In this document: piece after piece, positions 45,007 to 55,559 of the stretch | Layout: every line of letters begins with the position of its first letter | Numbering within the stretch: the first letter of the stretch is position 1 | NCBI RefSeq assembly: GCF_030247185.1 | Contig: NC_080571.1 | Location: forward strand, 15,655,631-15,719,630 | DNA length: 64,000 nt | Reading direction: 5' to 3' | DNA from: Malaya genurostris | Taxonomy: Eukaryota; Arthropoda; Insecta; Diptera; Culicidae | Made by a program: the position numbers and the translations under genes | The notes under the pieces: generated by a model | Told to the model about the DNA's origin: nothing | Database searches by the model: none | Seen by the model: the letters and a program-made list of their open reading frames with translations, nothing else

Positions 45007-45386
45007 TTTTATCTCTACTATTGGTCGATCGTTAGTCCTGAGCTGAAACGGTGGCCTTTATTACCGTTCTTGCATACACTTCCTCTTACACTTCACTCAC
45101 AGATCATCCCACCCATCAGACATCCTCACAAAATGAATTGGATGAACATCGTTTGACAGCTATTAGTGGTTTGCTCACATGCTCAGTCTATATTATTTTA
45201 TTCTATTTCACAATAAAGCTTGCTTCATTTAGAATTGGAACAAACTTTTGCTCATATTGTGGCGCTCCTGGTGGACGTCTATATTCCAAATGCTCAGTTC
45301 TTGGCGCCCACGTGTCGGGAATTTTGTCAGCTTCACGTATGATTTTTGACATTCCGCAAATCGACTGTACTTTGTAAGCAATCAAC

Positions 45387-46465
45387 ATGGAAGCCGAAAG
45401 AAGGGGAAAAAATTGTGCATTTATTTGGAAAATCAATTGTGGTCTGCATCTAGGCTAGCTAAACAGCTGAAATTGCCCAGAAATACCGCATGGCGCGTTA
45501 TCAAACGGTATAAGGAAACATTGACGACGATTCGAAAGCCTCAAGCCAATCGTCGGAGTGGAACTGTCGACCGGAAACTGCGTGGTAAGATTTTGAAGAC
45601 GATTAAGAGGAATCCTAATCTGTCGGACCGTGATTTGGCCAGAAAATTCGGTGCTGCCCATAGTACCGTGAGGAGAACTCGACTCCCGGAAGGAATCAAA
45701 TCGTATCGAGCTAGCTAACAGCCAAATCGAACCATAAAACAGAATAGTGTGGTCAAAATTCGTGCTCGGAAACTATACGACCAGGTGCTGACCAAGTTCG
45801 ACGGGTGTTTTCTGATGGACGATGAAACCAATGTCAAGGCTGACTTCGCGCAAATCCCAGGTCAAAAATTTTACTTGGCAACGGCTCGGGGGGATGTTCC
45901 AGCCAAATTTAAATATGTTTTTGCCGACAAATTTGCAAGAAAATTTATGATTTGGCAGGGCATTTGCAGCTGTGACAAAAAAAAACGGAAGTTTTCGTTA
46001 CAAATAACGGAACTATACCAAAAAGTGTGTCTCCAAAAACGAATTTTGCCGTTCATTCGATCCCACGACTATCCCGTAATGATTTGGCCGGATTTGGCAA
46101 GCTGTCATTACAGCAAATTCATTCAAGAATGGTGTGCGGAGAAAGGGGTCCAGTTTGTTTCGAAAATCCTTAACCCACCCAACTGCCCCCAGTTACGCCC
46201 TATTGAAAAATACTTGGTAATCATGAAGAGGAGACTCAAGGTAAAGGGAAAGGTTGTCAAAGACATCAATCAGATGGCGACCTGGTGGAATAAGATATCT
46301 AAAACGCTGGACGAAGAAGGTGTGCGCCGCCTAATAAACCGTATTACAGGAAAAATTCGAGAATTCCTTCGAAACCGTGACGAATTTTCGTCCGTTTTTT
46401 TTCTTCAAAGTATGAAGAAAACGCTACATTTGTATAAAAAAGATCTTGAATTCAATAATAAATAA
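45387..46465 (+). pseudogene. DD37E Tc1/mariner-superfamily transposase, inactivated
   Basis: DNA transposase of the IS630-Tc1-mariner superfamily. An N-terminal helix-turn-helix region (LWSASRLAKQLKLPRNTAWR) and a second one (NLSDRDLARKFGAAHSTVRR) are followed by the catalytic core: MDDETNVKAD, then MIWPDLASCHYSK, then NCPQLRPIEKYL. Thirty-seven residues separate the second Asp from the Glu, giving DD37E, a family described from mosquitoes. A frameshift in the A-run shortly after the presumed start (45,387 ATG; frame resumes near 45,413) and an in-frame TAA at 45,716 kill the copy. The C-terminal half is unbroken to 46,465. I could not define its terminal inverted repeats. Confidence 0.82.
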
Positions 46466-46904
46466 CTGAAATACAGGCAATTGACTTTGTTCCAATTCTT
46501 TCTGAAGCAAGCTTTATTACATCTCATTCCATTGTATTCTATGGCACACAAACCACCAATAAACGTCAAAGATGAACTTGATTTACCGGTCATCTGCTGC
46601 CATCGTGTGAAACCCAATTAGGATACGTTCATTCCACTTAATTTCCACTTCACACTGATAATAGTATGAATAATAGTAGTATGAAAATTAAACATAAAAC
46701 AGAGCTCAGCTCTACCGACCTCTCCAACCCCGGATGTTGGAGCGTAATGCAATCAACATCCAATTCAAGTCGTTCCATATCTTATTCATTTAATTCAATA
46801 ACGAAGCTAAAAACTGTAACACATATCTTTATCAAATTGTAACGCAAATTGATTGTATCTGATGATGTTTGCAATACCGTCAAGCCCATCAACCACGGTA
46901 GGGA

Positions 46905-47225
46905 ATTAAATTCTGGACCTGAATTTTGGAACTGAATTCTGAAACTAGCTGAGTTTTAAAACCGAATGTAGGGTGGATTATAAAACTGAATTTTGGACCT
47001 AGATTCTGAACGCGAATACTGGATCAGGATTTTGACACTGAATTCAGCAACTGAATTCTGGACCTGAGTTCTGAAATAAGCTGAATTCTGTAATTCATTT
47101 CCGGAACTGAATCCTGTATCTAAACGCTGAAGATGGATTCTAGAATTTGAATTTCAGACCTGAATTATGGAACTGAATCTCGACTGACCTCTGGAACTGA
47201 GTTTTGGACCTAAATTCTGAAATTG
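46905..47225 (+). repeat. 13-bp satellite (GAATTCTGGAACT-like), copy 1 of duplicated block
   Basis: Units such as AATTCTGGACCT, GAATTTTGGAACT, GAATTCTGAAACT and GAATTCTGGACCT repeat with a 13-bp period. It is followed by a unique 150-bp tail (CAAACACGAGTCAAAAG, TTTGGTGCTCATTG, AGTATGGAGAGAG) that also follows the block at 47.9-48.1 kb. Confidence 0.75.
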
Positions 47226-47499
47226 TGAGCACTGCAAAGCCAAACACGAGTCAAAAGTTTTGTTCTTTGGTGCTCATTGCTCACAAAAAATATTTTTTTG
47301 GTTATCGTAATACTTAAAATTTTGTCATTTTCTGATCCTATTTCTGTTAGTATGGAGAGAGAGAGAGTGACGTTGTTAGCTGGTTGTACGACTTTCTCCC
47401 GAAAACCATTTCCCAGAAAATAAAGCAACGAAGTATTTTCCCCAGAATGTACCGTTCTCCAGAAAACTTTTTCTCTTTCTCTTTTTACTAATTAGTAAT

Positions 47500-47672
47500 A
47501 ACTTTACTGAAAAATAATCTTCCTACCTCATTATTCGATCGAGTTACATAAATTTTTCGAAGTAAAAGAAGGGTTAGAACAAAAATGGTGGTTTTTGGAG
47601 AGCCATTTACTTCGAAAAAATTTTGTAACTCGATCAAATGATGAGGTAGGAAGACTATTTTTCAGTAAAGTT
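47500..47672. repeat. 173-bp hairpin, about 67-bp arms
   Basis: Left arm 47,500-47,566 (AACTTTACTGAAAAATAATC, CTTCCTACCTCATTATTCGA, TTTTTCGAAGTAAA) pairs with the right arm 47,606-47,672 in inverted orientation with few mismatches. The loop is about 39 nt. It has no coding content. It could be a very short fold-back element. Confidence 0.8.
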
Positions 47673-47854
47673 CCTTGAAAAAATTTCCTACAACTTTGCT
47701 GTGAAGTACAGTGATTTTTAAATTAAATTCAGAAAGTTAGAATTCAGATTTAAATCCAAACATGAACCACCCTAATGAACATATGAAGACACTAACTATA
47801 AAAAATAATATTTGTTGGCGAAAAAATTTTTTCCTCGCCAATTTCCCGTTCCGG

Positions 47855-48250
47855 TTGTGGATTGGCTTCTGGATCGAAATAATGGATCAGAATTCTGAAA
47901 CTGAATTTAGCAACAAAATTCTAGACCTAAGTTCTGAAACAAGTTGAACTCTGTAATTCAATTCCGGAAATCTCTGTACATAAATCCTAAAGATTGATTC
48001 TAGAATTGAATTTCAGACCTGGATTATGAAACTGAGTTCTTAAAATGAATTCCGAACCTTGGCTCTGAAACTGAGTTTTGGACCTGAGTTCGGAAACTGT
48101 GAACACTGACTGTAAAGCTAAAAACGAGTCAGAAGGTTTGCTGTTTGGTGCTCATTGACTCCAATGGTTATCGTATTACTGAAAACTTTGTCTCAAATAG
48201 GTGATTCTACTTTCGATAGTATAGAGTGATGTTGTTATCTTTGGTACAAT
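47855..48250 (+). repeat. 13-bp satellite plus tail, copy 2 of duplicated block
   Basis: Same order as 46,905-47,420: 13-bp units (GAATTCTGAAACT, GATTCTAGAATTGAATTTCAG), then GTGAACACTG, 'aaacgagtcagaagg', 'tttggtgctcattga', 'ggttatcgtatta' and 'agtatagag'. The two blocks are direct copies about 0.9 kb apart. Confidence 0.7.
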
Positions 48251-48363
48251 TTGAGATAAAAAAAACGGATCACTCTCCCATATGGTAATTTTCGAAAAAA
48301 CACTACAGTAAGGTCAAAAGGCTAATATATTACTGTTGTTACACCACTTCTTATCATTATACA

Positions 48364-49284
48364 GGGTGATTTTTTAAGAGCTTGAGAACTTTTTTAAACA
48401 ATAAAACGCATAAAATTTGCAAAATCTCATCGGTTCTTTATTTTAAACGTTAGATTGGTACATGACATTTACTTTTTGAAGATAATTTCATTTAAATGTT
48501 GACCGCGGCTGCGTCTTAGGTGGTCCATTCGGAAAGTCCAATTTTGGGCAACTTTTTCGAGCATTTCGGCCGGAATAGCCCGAATTTCTTCGGAAATGTT
48601 GTCTTCCAAAGCTGGAATAGTTACTGGCTTATTTCTGTAGACTTTAGACTTGACGTAGCCCCACAAAAAATAGTCTAAAGGCGTCAAATCGCATGATCTT
48701 GGTGGCCAACTTACCGGTCCATTTCTTGAGATGAATTGTTCTCCGAAGTTTTCCCTCAAAATGGCCATAGAATCGCGAGCTGTGTGGCATGTAGCGCCAT
48801 CTTGTTGAAACCACATGTCAACCAAGTTCAGTTCTTCCATTTTTGGCAACAAAAAGTTTGTTAGCATCGAACGATAGCGATCGCCATTCACTGTAACGTT
48901 GCGTCCAACAGCATCTTTGAAAAAATACGGTCCAATGATTCCACCAGCGTACAAACCACACCAAACAGTGCATTTTTCGGGATGCATGGGCAGTTCTTGA
49001 ACGGCTTCTGGTTGCTCTTCACTCCAAATGCGGCAATTTTGCTTATTTACGTAGCCATTCAACCAGAAATGAGCCTCATCGCTGAACAAAATTTGTCGAT
49101 AAAAAAGCGGATTTTCCGAATGGACCACCTAAGACGCAGCCGCGGTCAACATTTAAATGAAATTATCTTCAAAAAGTAAATGTCATGTACCAATCTAACG
49201 TTTAAAATAAAGAACCGATGAGATTTTGCAAATTTTATGCGTTTTATTGTTTAAAAAAGTTCTCAAGCTCTTAAAAAATCACCC
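48364..49284 (-). mobile_element. DD41D mariner-like element with inverted 3'-end duplication
   Basis: Both ends are the same 172-bp sequence in inverted orientation (48,364-48,535 and 49,113-49,284), identical by eye. The arms include not just terminal repeat (GGGTGATTTTTTAAGAGCTT) but also the last codons of the transposase (FRMDHLRRSRGQHLNEIIFK). The right half of the original element, with its N-terminal DNA-binding domain, is gone and has been replaced by a flipped copy of the left end. Such a molecule can fold into one long hairpin. Confidence 0.85.
48469..49128 (-). pseudogene. DD41D transposase, catalytic half only
   Basis: 219 codons open on the minus strand. The catalytic motifs are FSDEAHFWLNG (first Asp), WFQQDGATCHTA (second Asp) and DLTPLDYFLWG (third Asp). 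Forty-one residues lie between the second Asp and the LD Asp, so DD41D, as in the rosa-type mariners. The N-terminal helix-turn-helix domain is absent because the element is truncated at the inverted-duplication junction; the apparent ATG (MVHSENPLFYR) lies across or next to that junction. It reads to a stop after EIIFKK. Unbroken but incapable of specific DNA binding. Confidence 0.8.
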
Positions 49285-49497
49285 GTTATTTCCAATGCGG
49301 AATAAATTCAAGTATCTTTCCATCTGTCAAATTTTCAATTAGGCAATAGATCGTCAGATATGACTATACACCATAAAAAGAATCAATCTCGGAATATATC
49401 ACATCCTAAGTAATTAGCTGGTTATTCAGTTAAAATGAAAACTAGTTTTGATAGTGTAAACATCGATCTCGTGACACCAGAAATTATTATGTCTCAC

Positions 49498-49612
49498 CTG
49501 CAAATAACGGCGCCTTCGTTTAGCAACATTGCCTTGAACTACGTTGCAGTCTCCTTGTTTGAAGATCACTCGCTTGCGAATACGGCGTGACGAGAACCGA
49601 GTTTGGCGATAT
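49498..49612 (-). CDS. Kir: Kir channel upstream exon (N-terminal slide helix)
   Basis: 115-bp exon encoding YRQTRFSSRRIRKRVIFK then QGDCNVVQGNVAKRRRRYLQ, the conserved N-terminal segment of Kir channels just before DIFTTLVD. The acceptor lies after a pyrimidine-rich tract ending TTTCAG (minus strand). The donor is CAG|GTGAGA in phase 0, which matches the phase-0 acceptor CTTGCAG|GAT at 13,198. Joined across the 36,299-bp intron the text reads YLQ-DIFTTLVDIQWRW, a contiguous family motif, so assignment is strong despite the distance. The acceptor phase shows at least one more 5' coding exon, further up the minus strand beyond 49,612. I could not identify it in this window. Confidence 0.93.
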
Positions 49613-49769
49613 CTGAAACGAAAAAGCATAAACGAACAAATATGTCAGATATGTTTCCAATCAAAGCAAACCCCCTCGGTTTTCAGTACAATCAAATTCA
49701 CCACCCGATCGGTTATCTATTTGGAAAAAAAAACTCTGCTGTAGAGCCCCCCTTGACAGCTCCATCGCT

Positions 49770-50066
49770 GTATCAATCAGCGCTGCCAACTATACCGATT
49801 TCTCGGTATTTAAACCGATTTCTGGACTCGATACAGGAATACAGATATGCTCTCTCAAAATACCGATATTTCAAATTTCATACAGATAAATACCGATTTT
49901 CAGTTTTTGTGTTGGAATCCATAGGGGTAAACCAGGTCGAGCGACCTTTTTTTTTTTTTTGGTCGCAAAATCAGTCGATCGATGTTTGATTTTTCGAAAG
50001 ATATTGTACAGATAGATTTTTCCGCCAAATACAGATTTTTGGAAAAAACAGTTGACAGCACTGGTA
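49770..50066. repeat. Dispersed ACCGATTT element with inverted ends
   Basis: Starts GCGCTGCCAACTATACCG and ends GTTGACAGCACTGG, a short imperfect inverted repeat (GCTGCCAAC / GTTGACAGC). Interior blocks are shared with 43,770-44,060. Includes a 15-nt T-run near 49,946. Non-coding MITE-like element between the Kir exon and the plus-strand promoter-like region. Confidence 0.5.
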
Positions 50067-50099
50067 TCAATACACAGCCCAGCCCCAAATTCACCACAA

Positions 50100-53000
50100 A
50101 ATCGATTCCCTACTTTGTCGCTCTCTCTCTCTCACTTCTTTCTTGCTTCTCCTACAAGCGACTGCAGTCGCGTGCGGTCACCGATGGAGCCATATTCCGT
50201 ATTACGGCACATACTCGCTCCCGCTCCCGTTTGGTCGCTCTTTCGTTCACTGGCCTGTCCCGTCGTGTGATCCGTACCGTGCAGGCTTTAAAACGGCAGC
50301 GTGTGTGACTGGGATGGGGCAATCATCAGTTGCACATCGACGAGAGGGGAGAGAGAGAGAGCCACCCAGAGCACGAGAGAAATGAGTGCTCGTTGTCGCT
50401 GCGCGCTGAGAGTACTGCTGAAAACCCCCTTCTGCTCATCGCAGTAAGCTGGAAAAAAGGTAGATCTACTACACCGTATCCACCACCAAATGGATCGAAA
50501 ATTTTGACAGCTGCTCTATTTTTTATTTATATGGGAAAACAGTGGCAGAAAGTTTTCGCGAAATATATTGTGCATTTACTAGCGAAATTGCACCGAGGTA
50601 GTGGCCAGTGGATTGCGATCGACCGTTGCTTGCGATAGACCATACGGAACCGTGAGAATTTATTATGTAAAGTGTTTTTTAGCAGCCTTATTCCGTGACC
50701 AAAATCATCCAACAGGAAATCTTTGAAGCTTTGGACATTTTGGCTGGCGAAGATTTCTCACGGCGTACACCTTGGTCTTGTTCGAATCTTCGCATTGTTC
50801 GACTTTTGGGGACAGCCTTGGATGCTGTTCGACGGTTTTAGAAGAAACGTTTCCAGTGTCCTGTCTGGGTACGACAGTACAGCCACCATAGTTCCACACA
50901 CATAACCTACATAGTGCTTAGTTCGCAGCTCCCCCTCCTACGAATTGGAGTCAGCGACCAAAGAGCCAGATAGGAGCAACAGCAGTAGTAGTAGCAACAG
51001 CAGTAGCAAAGGGAGAGTGAGTTGCGACTAGCGAGTCGACGAGAAAAAGTACAACCGACACACGGTGCGCGTGAGATACAGAAATGAGCAGAAGATCAGG
51101 GTCCACACAGTAGTCTGTTCGTGGCCCCCGTGGTTTGTGTGTCGTGATTTCGATCCGTGAAAAAAAAACAAAATTCTGACAGCAAAACGGGGTTACTGAT
51201 AATACGGAAGGAGAACAAACAGCCTACTTCGAACGATTCAGCAATATTAATTACAATCGCGTTACGTAGAAACGTCTCTTCTAGTCTAGTCCTTACGGCA
51301 ATAGGCCATGACCTGACCAATGATAAAGTGAGTCTCGTTCCCATTTGCAACAGCAACAACTGTGTATCCTTCAAATCATCCACACATTTTTAGCTGGGAA
51401 CGGTACGGTAGCAAAAAGATCAGAATAGGTACAATAATTACAAAGTTGGCTACTGGCAAAATGGGCTACGTTTGTTCAGCTTGATTTACTGGTTGCTTCG
51501 GTGGATGGAACGTGAGGATAGAAATTTTCTTTTTACCCCCAGCGAGTCATCTTTCGCCTTGGCTCTTTTGCAGTGTGTCCCCCTGCTGCAGCAGTAGTGC
51601 TTGCACGCTCGTCAGTGAATATAAGTTAATTAACGGCTAGGTGGAAAAGTGAAGGTATTTCCCAGTGGTGCGGAAATCGAGCCCTAAAGCAACAGGAGGC
51701 CATCGGGAAGAAGCCCATTTTATCGGGGTCAATTCCGTTAGGTCTTGCGTGAGGTGAATAGTATTGTAGAAAGAAATTAGTGCACGTCAGACTGGGAATA
51801 CCTTTCGGAGGCATTATTTCAGTGACATGAAAACTTACATACAGAGGAAGAAAAATTGACGACGACGGGCGAAAAATCGAGCGAATTGCAAGAGCCCTCA
51901 GCAGCGGAATATCAGTGCAAGAGTAAGAGCAAGAAGGCGAGCACGGCGAAATAGAAAATTTTCTTCCAAAAACGTGAAATGGGAACACCGAAACGAAGCA
52001 GGTTACAAACGAACGTAAGCGAGACAGGGCGAGACACTGGCAGGGAAAACAGTTTTCCACATTCAAGGGAGAGTGTGGTAACCAGGAAAAACGACGAATA
52101 AGCCAGAGAGAGAGAGAGAAAGGCACAGACCGCCGAGAGAACGTGTGCGATTTAGAGCGATAGATTTCCATGAACGAACACACACACGGAAGCATGTGGA
52201 TAAAAAAATCCTGATTTTTCTGTTGTTTTCTTTCTGTCTGCAAGGATTTGCAATTAGACTTGGCAGGCTACGACCGTGGAAGAAGCAATCTGTCAAGTTA
52301 AGCCTACTACACGTATGGATTGTGTGAACGTCTCTTGGAACGTCGCCTAGCAGCCGGAGCAGCGGTGGAAGCGATGCAATTTTGATTGTGTGTATTTTTG
52401 TATTATTTTTAGAAATCCTCCCACTACAGTTTCCCGTTGGTGTAGGAATTTAGGTGTTTTCTTTGATATGAAAAAAAAAGTGTGCCAGAGTGGTCAAAGT
52501 GAATCATTAGTTTGTTGGTCCGAATAACGAGAAAAAAAGGAAATTCAAGCAGTTCGATCGTGACGAATCCGGTTTCCAAAAGAAGCAGTAGCAGTGAAAA
52601 GAAACGAGAAAACCCAAAAGGGAAAATTGGACCTGAGATAACATCATCCTTTTTGCTTTTCGGCGAGTGTGTGCGCGTGTATTTGTGGGAAAAACCATCG
52701 TCAAAGTCGCAAAGGAGCGCATAGCGAGCAAAGGCAAAATCCCGCACCGCAACAAGCGGAGAGTTGAAGCGAGAAAGAGAAAAGCCCAACTGGAGGCACA
52801 AGGACGATACTAGCCTCCTTTCAGTAGTGTAGAGGACCGACCCCCCCTGAAGCGCGCGCGAGAGAGAGAGCGAGTGAGCGAGGAAAAACACATAGAAGGG
52901 GATCCCCATTCGAGAGGATTATCGATAACGGAGGACCGTCCGTGGACAAACGCACGGGTTATTACGTTCTCACACATACACGTACACACCGTCGTAGTCG

Positions 53001-53124
53001 TCGTCCTCGTCCTCGTCGTCATCGTAGTCTTCAGGGAGCAGATTTGCTTGTGCCTGGTTTCGACTTTCCCATGAACTCCGACTCGATTTGCAGAAGCTTA
53101 CCAAGGTGGAAAATTGGTGTCCAG
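50100..53124 (+). promoter_or_regulatory. Promoter/5'-UTR-like region of a plus-strand gene
   Basis: About 3 kb unlike the surrounding AT-rich sequence: CT-repeats, GAGAGAG tracts, CAGCAGTAGTAG repeats, purine-rich plus strand, many short uORFs and stops. This is the usual texture of long insect 5' UTRs. It ends in GGTGTCCAG|GTGAGT (donor at 53,125). The last ATG, at 53,071, opens a frame MNSDSICRSLPRWKIGVQ that runs in phase 0 into that donor. It may be the first coding residues or only 5' UTR. The start-codon context is weak. No downstream exon is visible in the window. The strand is opposite to Kir. Confidence 0.45.
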
Positions 53125-54257
53125 GTGAGTTTTCCAGCGCTTAACACGGGTCAACATACTCCGGTTTTGCGTTTATTGCGGGGCCAAATCAAAAGCTGGC
53201 CAAATTTCAGTTCAATGTATTATCATTCGAAGAACGCATTAGGCAATAATGTGATTAGAGCAGAAAAAAATGGGAAAGGGGGTGCGGGCGGCACTATCGA
53301 GCCGAGGGATGTTGGGATGGGAAAGGGGTTTGGTAAATCGGCTGACTGGGTGGTATATAGACGGAAGGAACAGATTCTAGCAGCGTTTTATTGCTTCGCT
53401 TATAGGTCAAACTGTTCTCGTGTTCCGTTGCCGTAGCCACTGAGGAATGGGTGAAATGTGGAGAATGGAGGAAGTTTTATAATCTTTCGATTTGACTCAC
53501 TGTTTCTTGGTTAAGTCTCTGGTTGACGTTCAGAAAAATACCAGTTGAGTGGTTTAGTAAGTCTAGTCCGTTCCTAGTCGAGCGACGAGCTGCCAACTAA
53601 TTGACAATAATAACAGGAATGCAATTAATTTTCTTGTTGGCTCCGGATAAACGCTGTACGGGCCTGTTGCTTTCAAAATTCTGGATCCGACACCTCCTCG
53701 GAGGATGGAAAACCAATGGAAAAATAATGTTCGAAAACGTTTCTTTTTTTTTCAAAATCAAAAATTTTCTGAAAAACATTCCGGAAAGTTAAATGTTTTA
53801 TCAAATAAGCGAGGGTGATCAGCATTGCTGTGTCAGAGTGAAATTCGTAATGATTATTTAAAACAGCTCTAACCGCACTAGCGCTTTTTGGAATGAATAC
53901 CGTTTCCTAACTAAAGATAAACCATTATTTTTCCATATAAATAGTTCAAAGCATAAGCCATACAAGATCTCACTAGTACCGACTTGAAAGGATTTCTACT
54001 GTCAGTGGAATTGAAGCAGAAACGATATCATGTCACTGATCAGCGATTGAAAATGCTGTGAAAATGAACTCTTGATCATCATCAGGTTGTTTCTTAAACC
54101 ACAGCATTACTAATGTACACCATACAAGATAAGATCCGACGTAAAAAAGCAAGCCTCCGACGCTCCGCTGGAATGTAAGCTACATCAGCTGCCCAAAGGG
54201 AAGTGGAAGGGGAAACTGAAAGAGTCTAATCGAAGCAGACTTTTCCCTACAGAGATA
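53125..54257 (+). other. Probable first intron of the plus-strand gene
   Basis: Follows the GTGAGT donor. No second exon is recognised. Sequence returns to AT-rich. Confidence 0.3.
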
Positions 54258-55548
54258 ACAGATCGGCTGAAAAGTTCGTATTTTTTCTATGAGAGGGCGC
54301 CACTAGAAATAAATCCATACCATTTTCAGTTAGTACCAACCTTCAAAAGATACGTGTATAAATTTGACAGCTGTCTGATTATTAGTTTGTGAGATATTGC
54401 ATTTTGAGTGAAGCTACTTTTGTTATTGTGAAAAAAATGGAAAAAAGGAATTTCGTATGTTGATGAAACACTACTTTTTGATGAAAAAAGTGCCGCCGAT
54501 ACCAAAAAATGGCTTCATGAGTGTTATCCAAACTCTGCACCGGGCGAAGCAACAATTCGTAAGTGGTTTGCAAAATTTCGAACTGGTCATATGAGCACCG
54601 AAGACGATGAACGCAGTGAACGTCCAAAAGAGGCTGTTACCGATGAAAACGTGAAAAAAATCCACAAAATGATTTTCAATGACCGTAAAGTGAAGTTGAT
54701 CGAAATAGCTGACACCCTAACGATACCAAAGGAACGTGTTGGACATATTATTCACGAATATTTGGATATGAGAAAGCTTTGTGCAAAATGGGTGCCGCGT
54801 GAGCTCACAATCGATCAAAAACAACAACGAATTGATGATTCTGAGCATTGTTTGGAGCTGTTATATCGAAAAAAAACGATTTTTTTCGTCGATATATAAC
54901 AATGGACGAAACATGACTCCATCACTTCACTCCGGAGTCCAATCGACAGTCAGCTGAGTGGACTGCACGCGATGAACCGAACTCAAAGCGTGGGAAGACT
55001 CAACAATCGGCCGGTAAGGTTATGGCGTCTGTATTTTGGGATTCACATGGTATAATTTTCATCGACTACCTTGAAAAGGGAAAAACCATCAACAGTGACT
55101 ATTATATAGCGTTATTAGAGCGTTTGAAGGACGAAATTTAAAAAAAAAACGGCCTCATTTGAAGAAGAAAAAAGTTTTGTTTCATCAAGACAATGCACCG
55201 TGTCACAAGTCGATGAAAACCATGCTGAAATTGAACGAATTGGGCTTCGAATTGCTCCCTCATCCACCGTATCCTCCAGATTTGGCCCCCAGTTACTTTT
55301 TCCTGTTCTCAGACCTCAAGAGAATGCTCGCTGGTAGAAAATTTAGAAGCAATGAAGAGGTAATCGCTGAAACTGAGGCCTATTTTGAGGCAAAGGACAA
55401 ATCGTACTACAAAAATGGTATCGAAAAGTTGGAAGATCGCTATAATCGCTGTATCGCCTCTGATGGAAATTATGTTGAATAATAAAAACGAATTTTGGCA
55501 AAAAATGTGTGTTTCTATTAAACGATACGAACTTTTCAGCCGAACTGT
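54258..55548 (+). mobile_element. Full-length mariner (irritans-like), dead
   Basis: 1,291 bp, the canonical mariner size. Terminal repeats begin ACAGATCGGCTGAAAAGTTC on the left and ACAGTTCGGCTGAAAAGTTC (inverted) on the right, flanked by TA at 54,256-54,257 and 55,549-55,550. The ends are well preserved while the gene is not, so it could once have been mobilised in trans. Confidence 0.88.
54450..55482 (+). pseudogene. Mariner transposase pseudogene (DD34D)
   Basis: The N-terminal HTH region reads ETLLFDEKSAADTKKWLHEC and RKWFAKFRTG across frames, then VKKIHKMIFNDRKVKLIEIA and WVPRELTIDQKQQR. The frame breaks near 54,895 just before the first catalytic Asp (MDET) and is riddled with stops to 55,140. 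It resumes with VLFHQDNAPCHKSMK, LLPHPPYPPDLAPSYF and ends NRCIASDGNYVE. The third catalytic Asp, normally in PSDY, is Tyr here (PSYF), so even a frame-corrected protein would lack the DDD triad. Confidence 0.85.
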
Positions 55549-55559
55549 TAAGGCCAATT

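Noticed and set aside
51626..52909. Minus-strand frames of 161 and 205 codons opposite the 5'-UTR-like region
   Set aside because: They arise from purine-rich plus-strand sequence (Ser/Phe/Leu-rich when reversed); no domain or splice support.
53071..53124. Confident call of a coding first exon (MNSDSICRSLPRWKIGVQ)
   Set aside because: Only 18 codons, weak start context and no visible downstream exon; kept as a possibility within the 5'-UTR-like feature.
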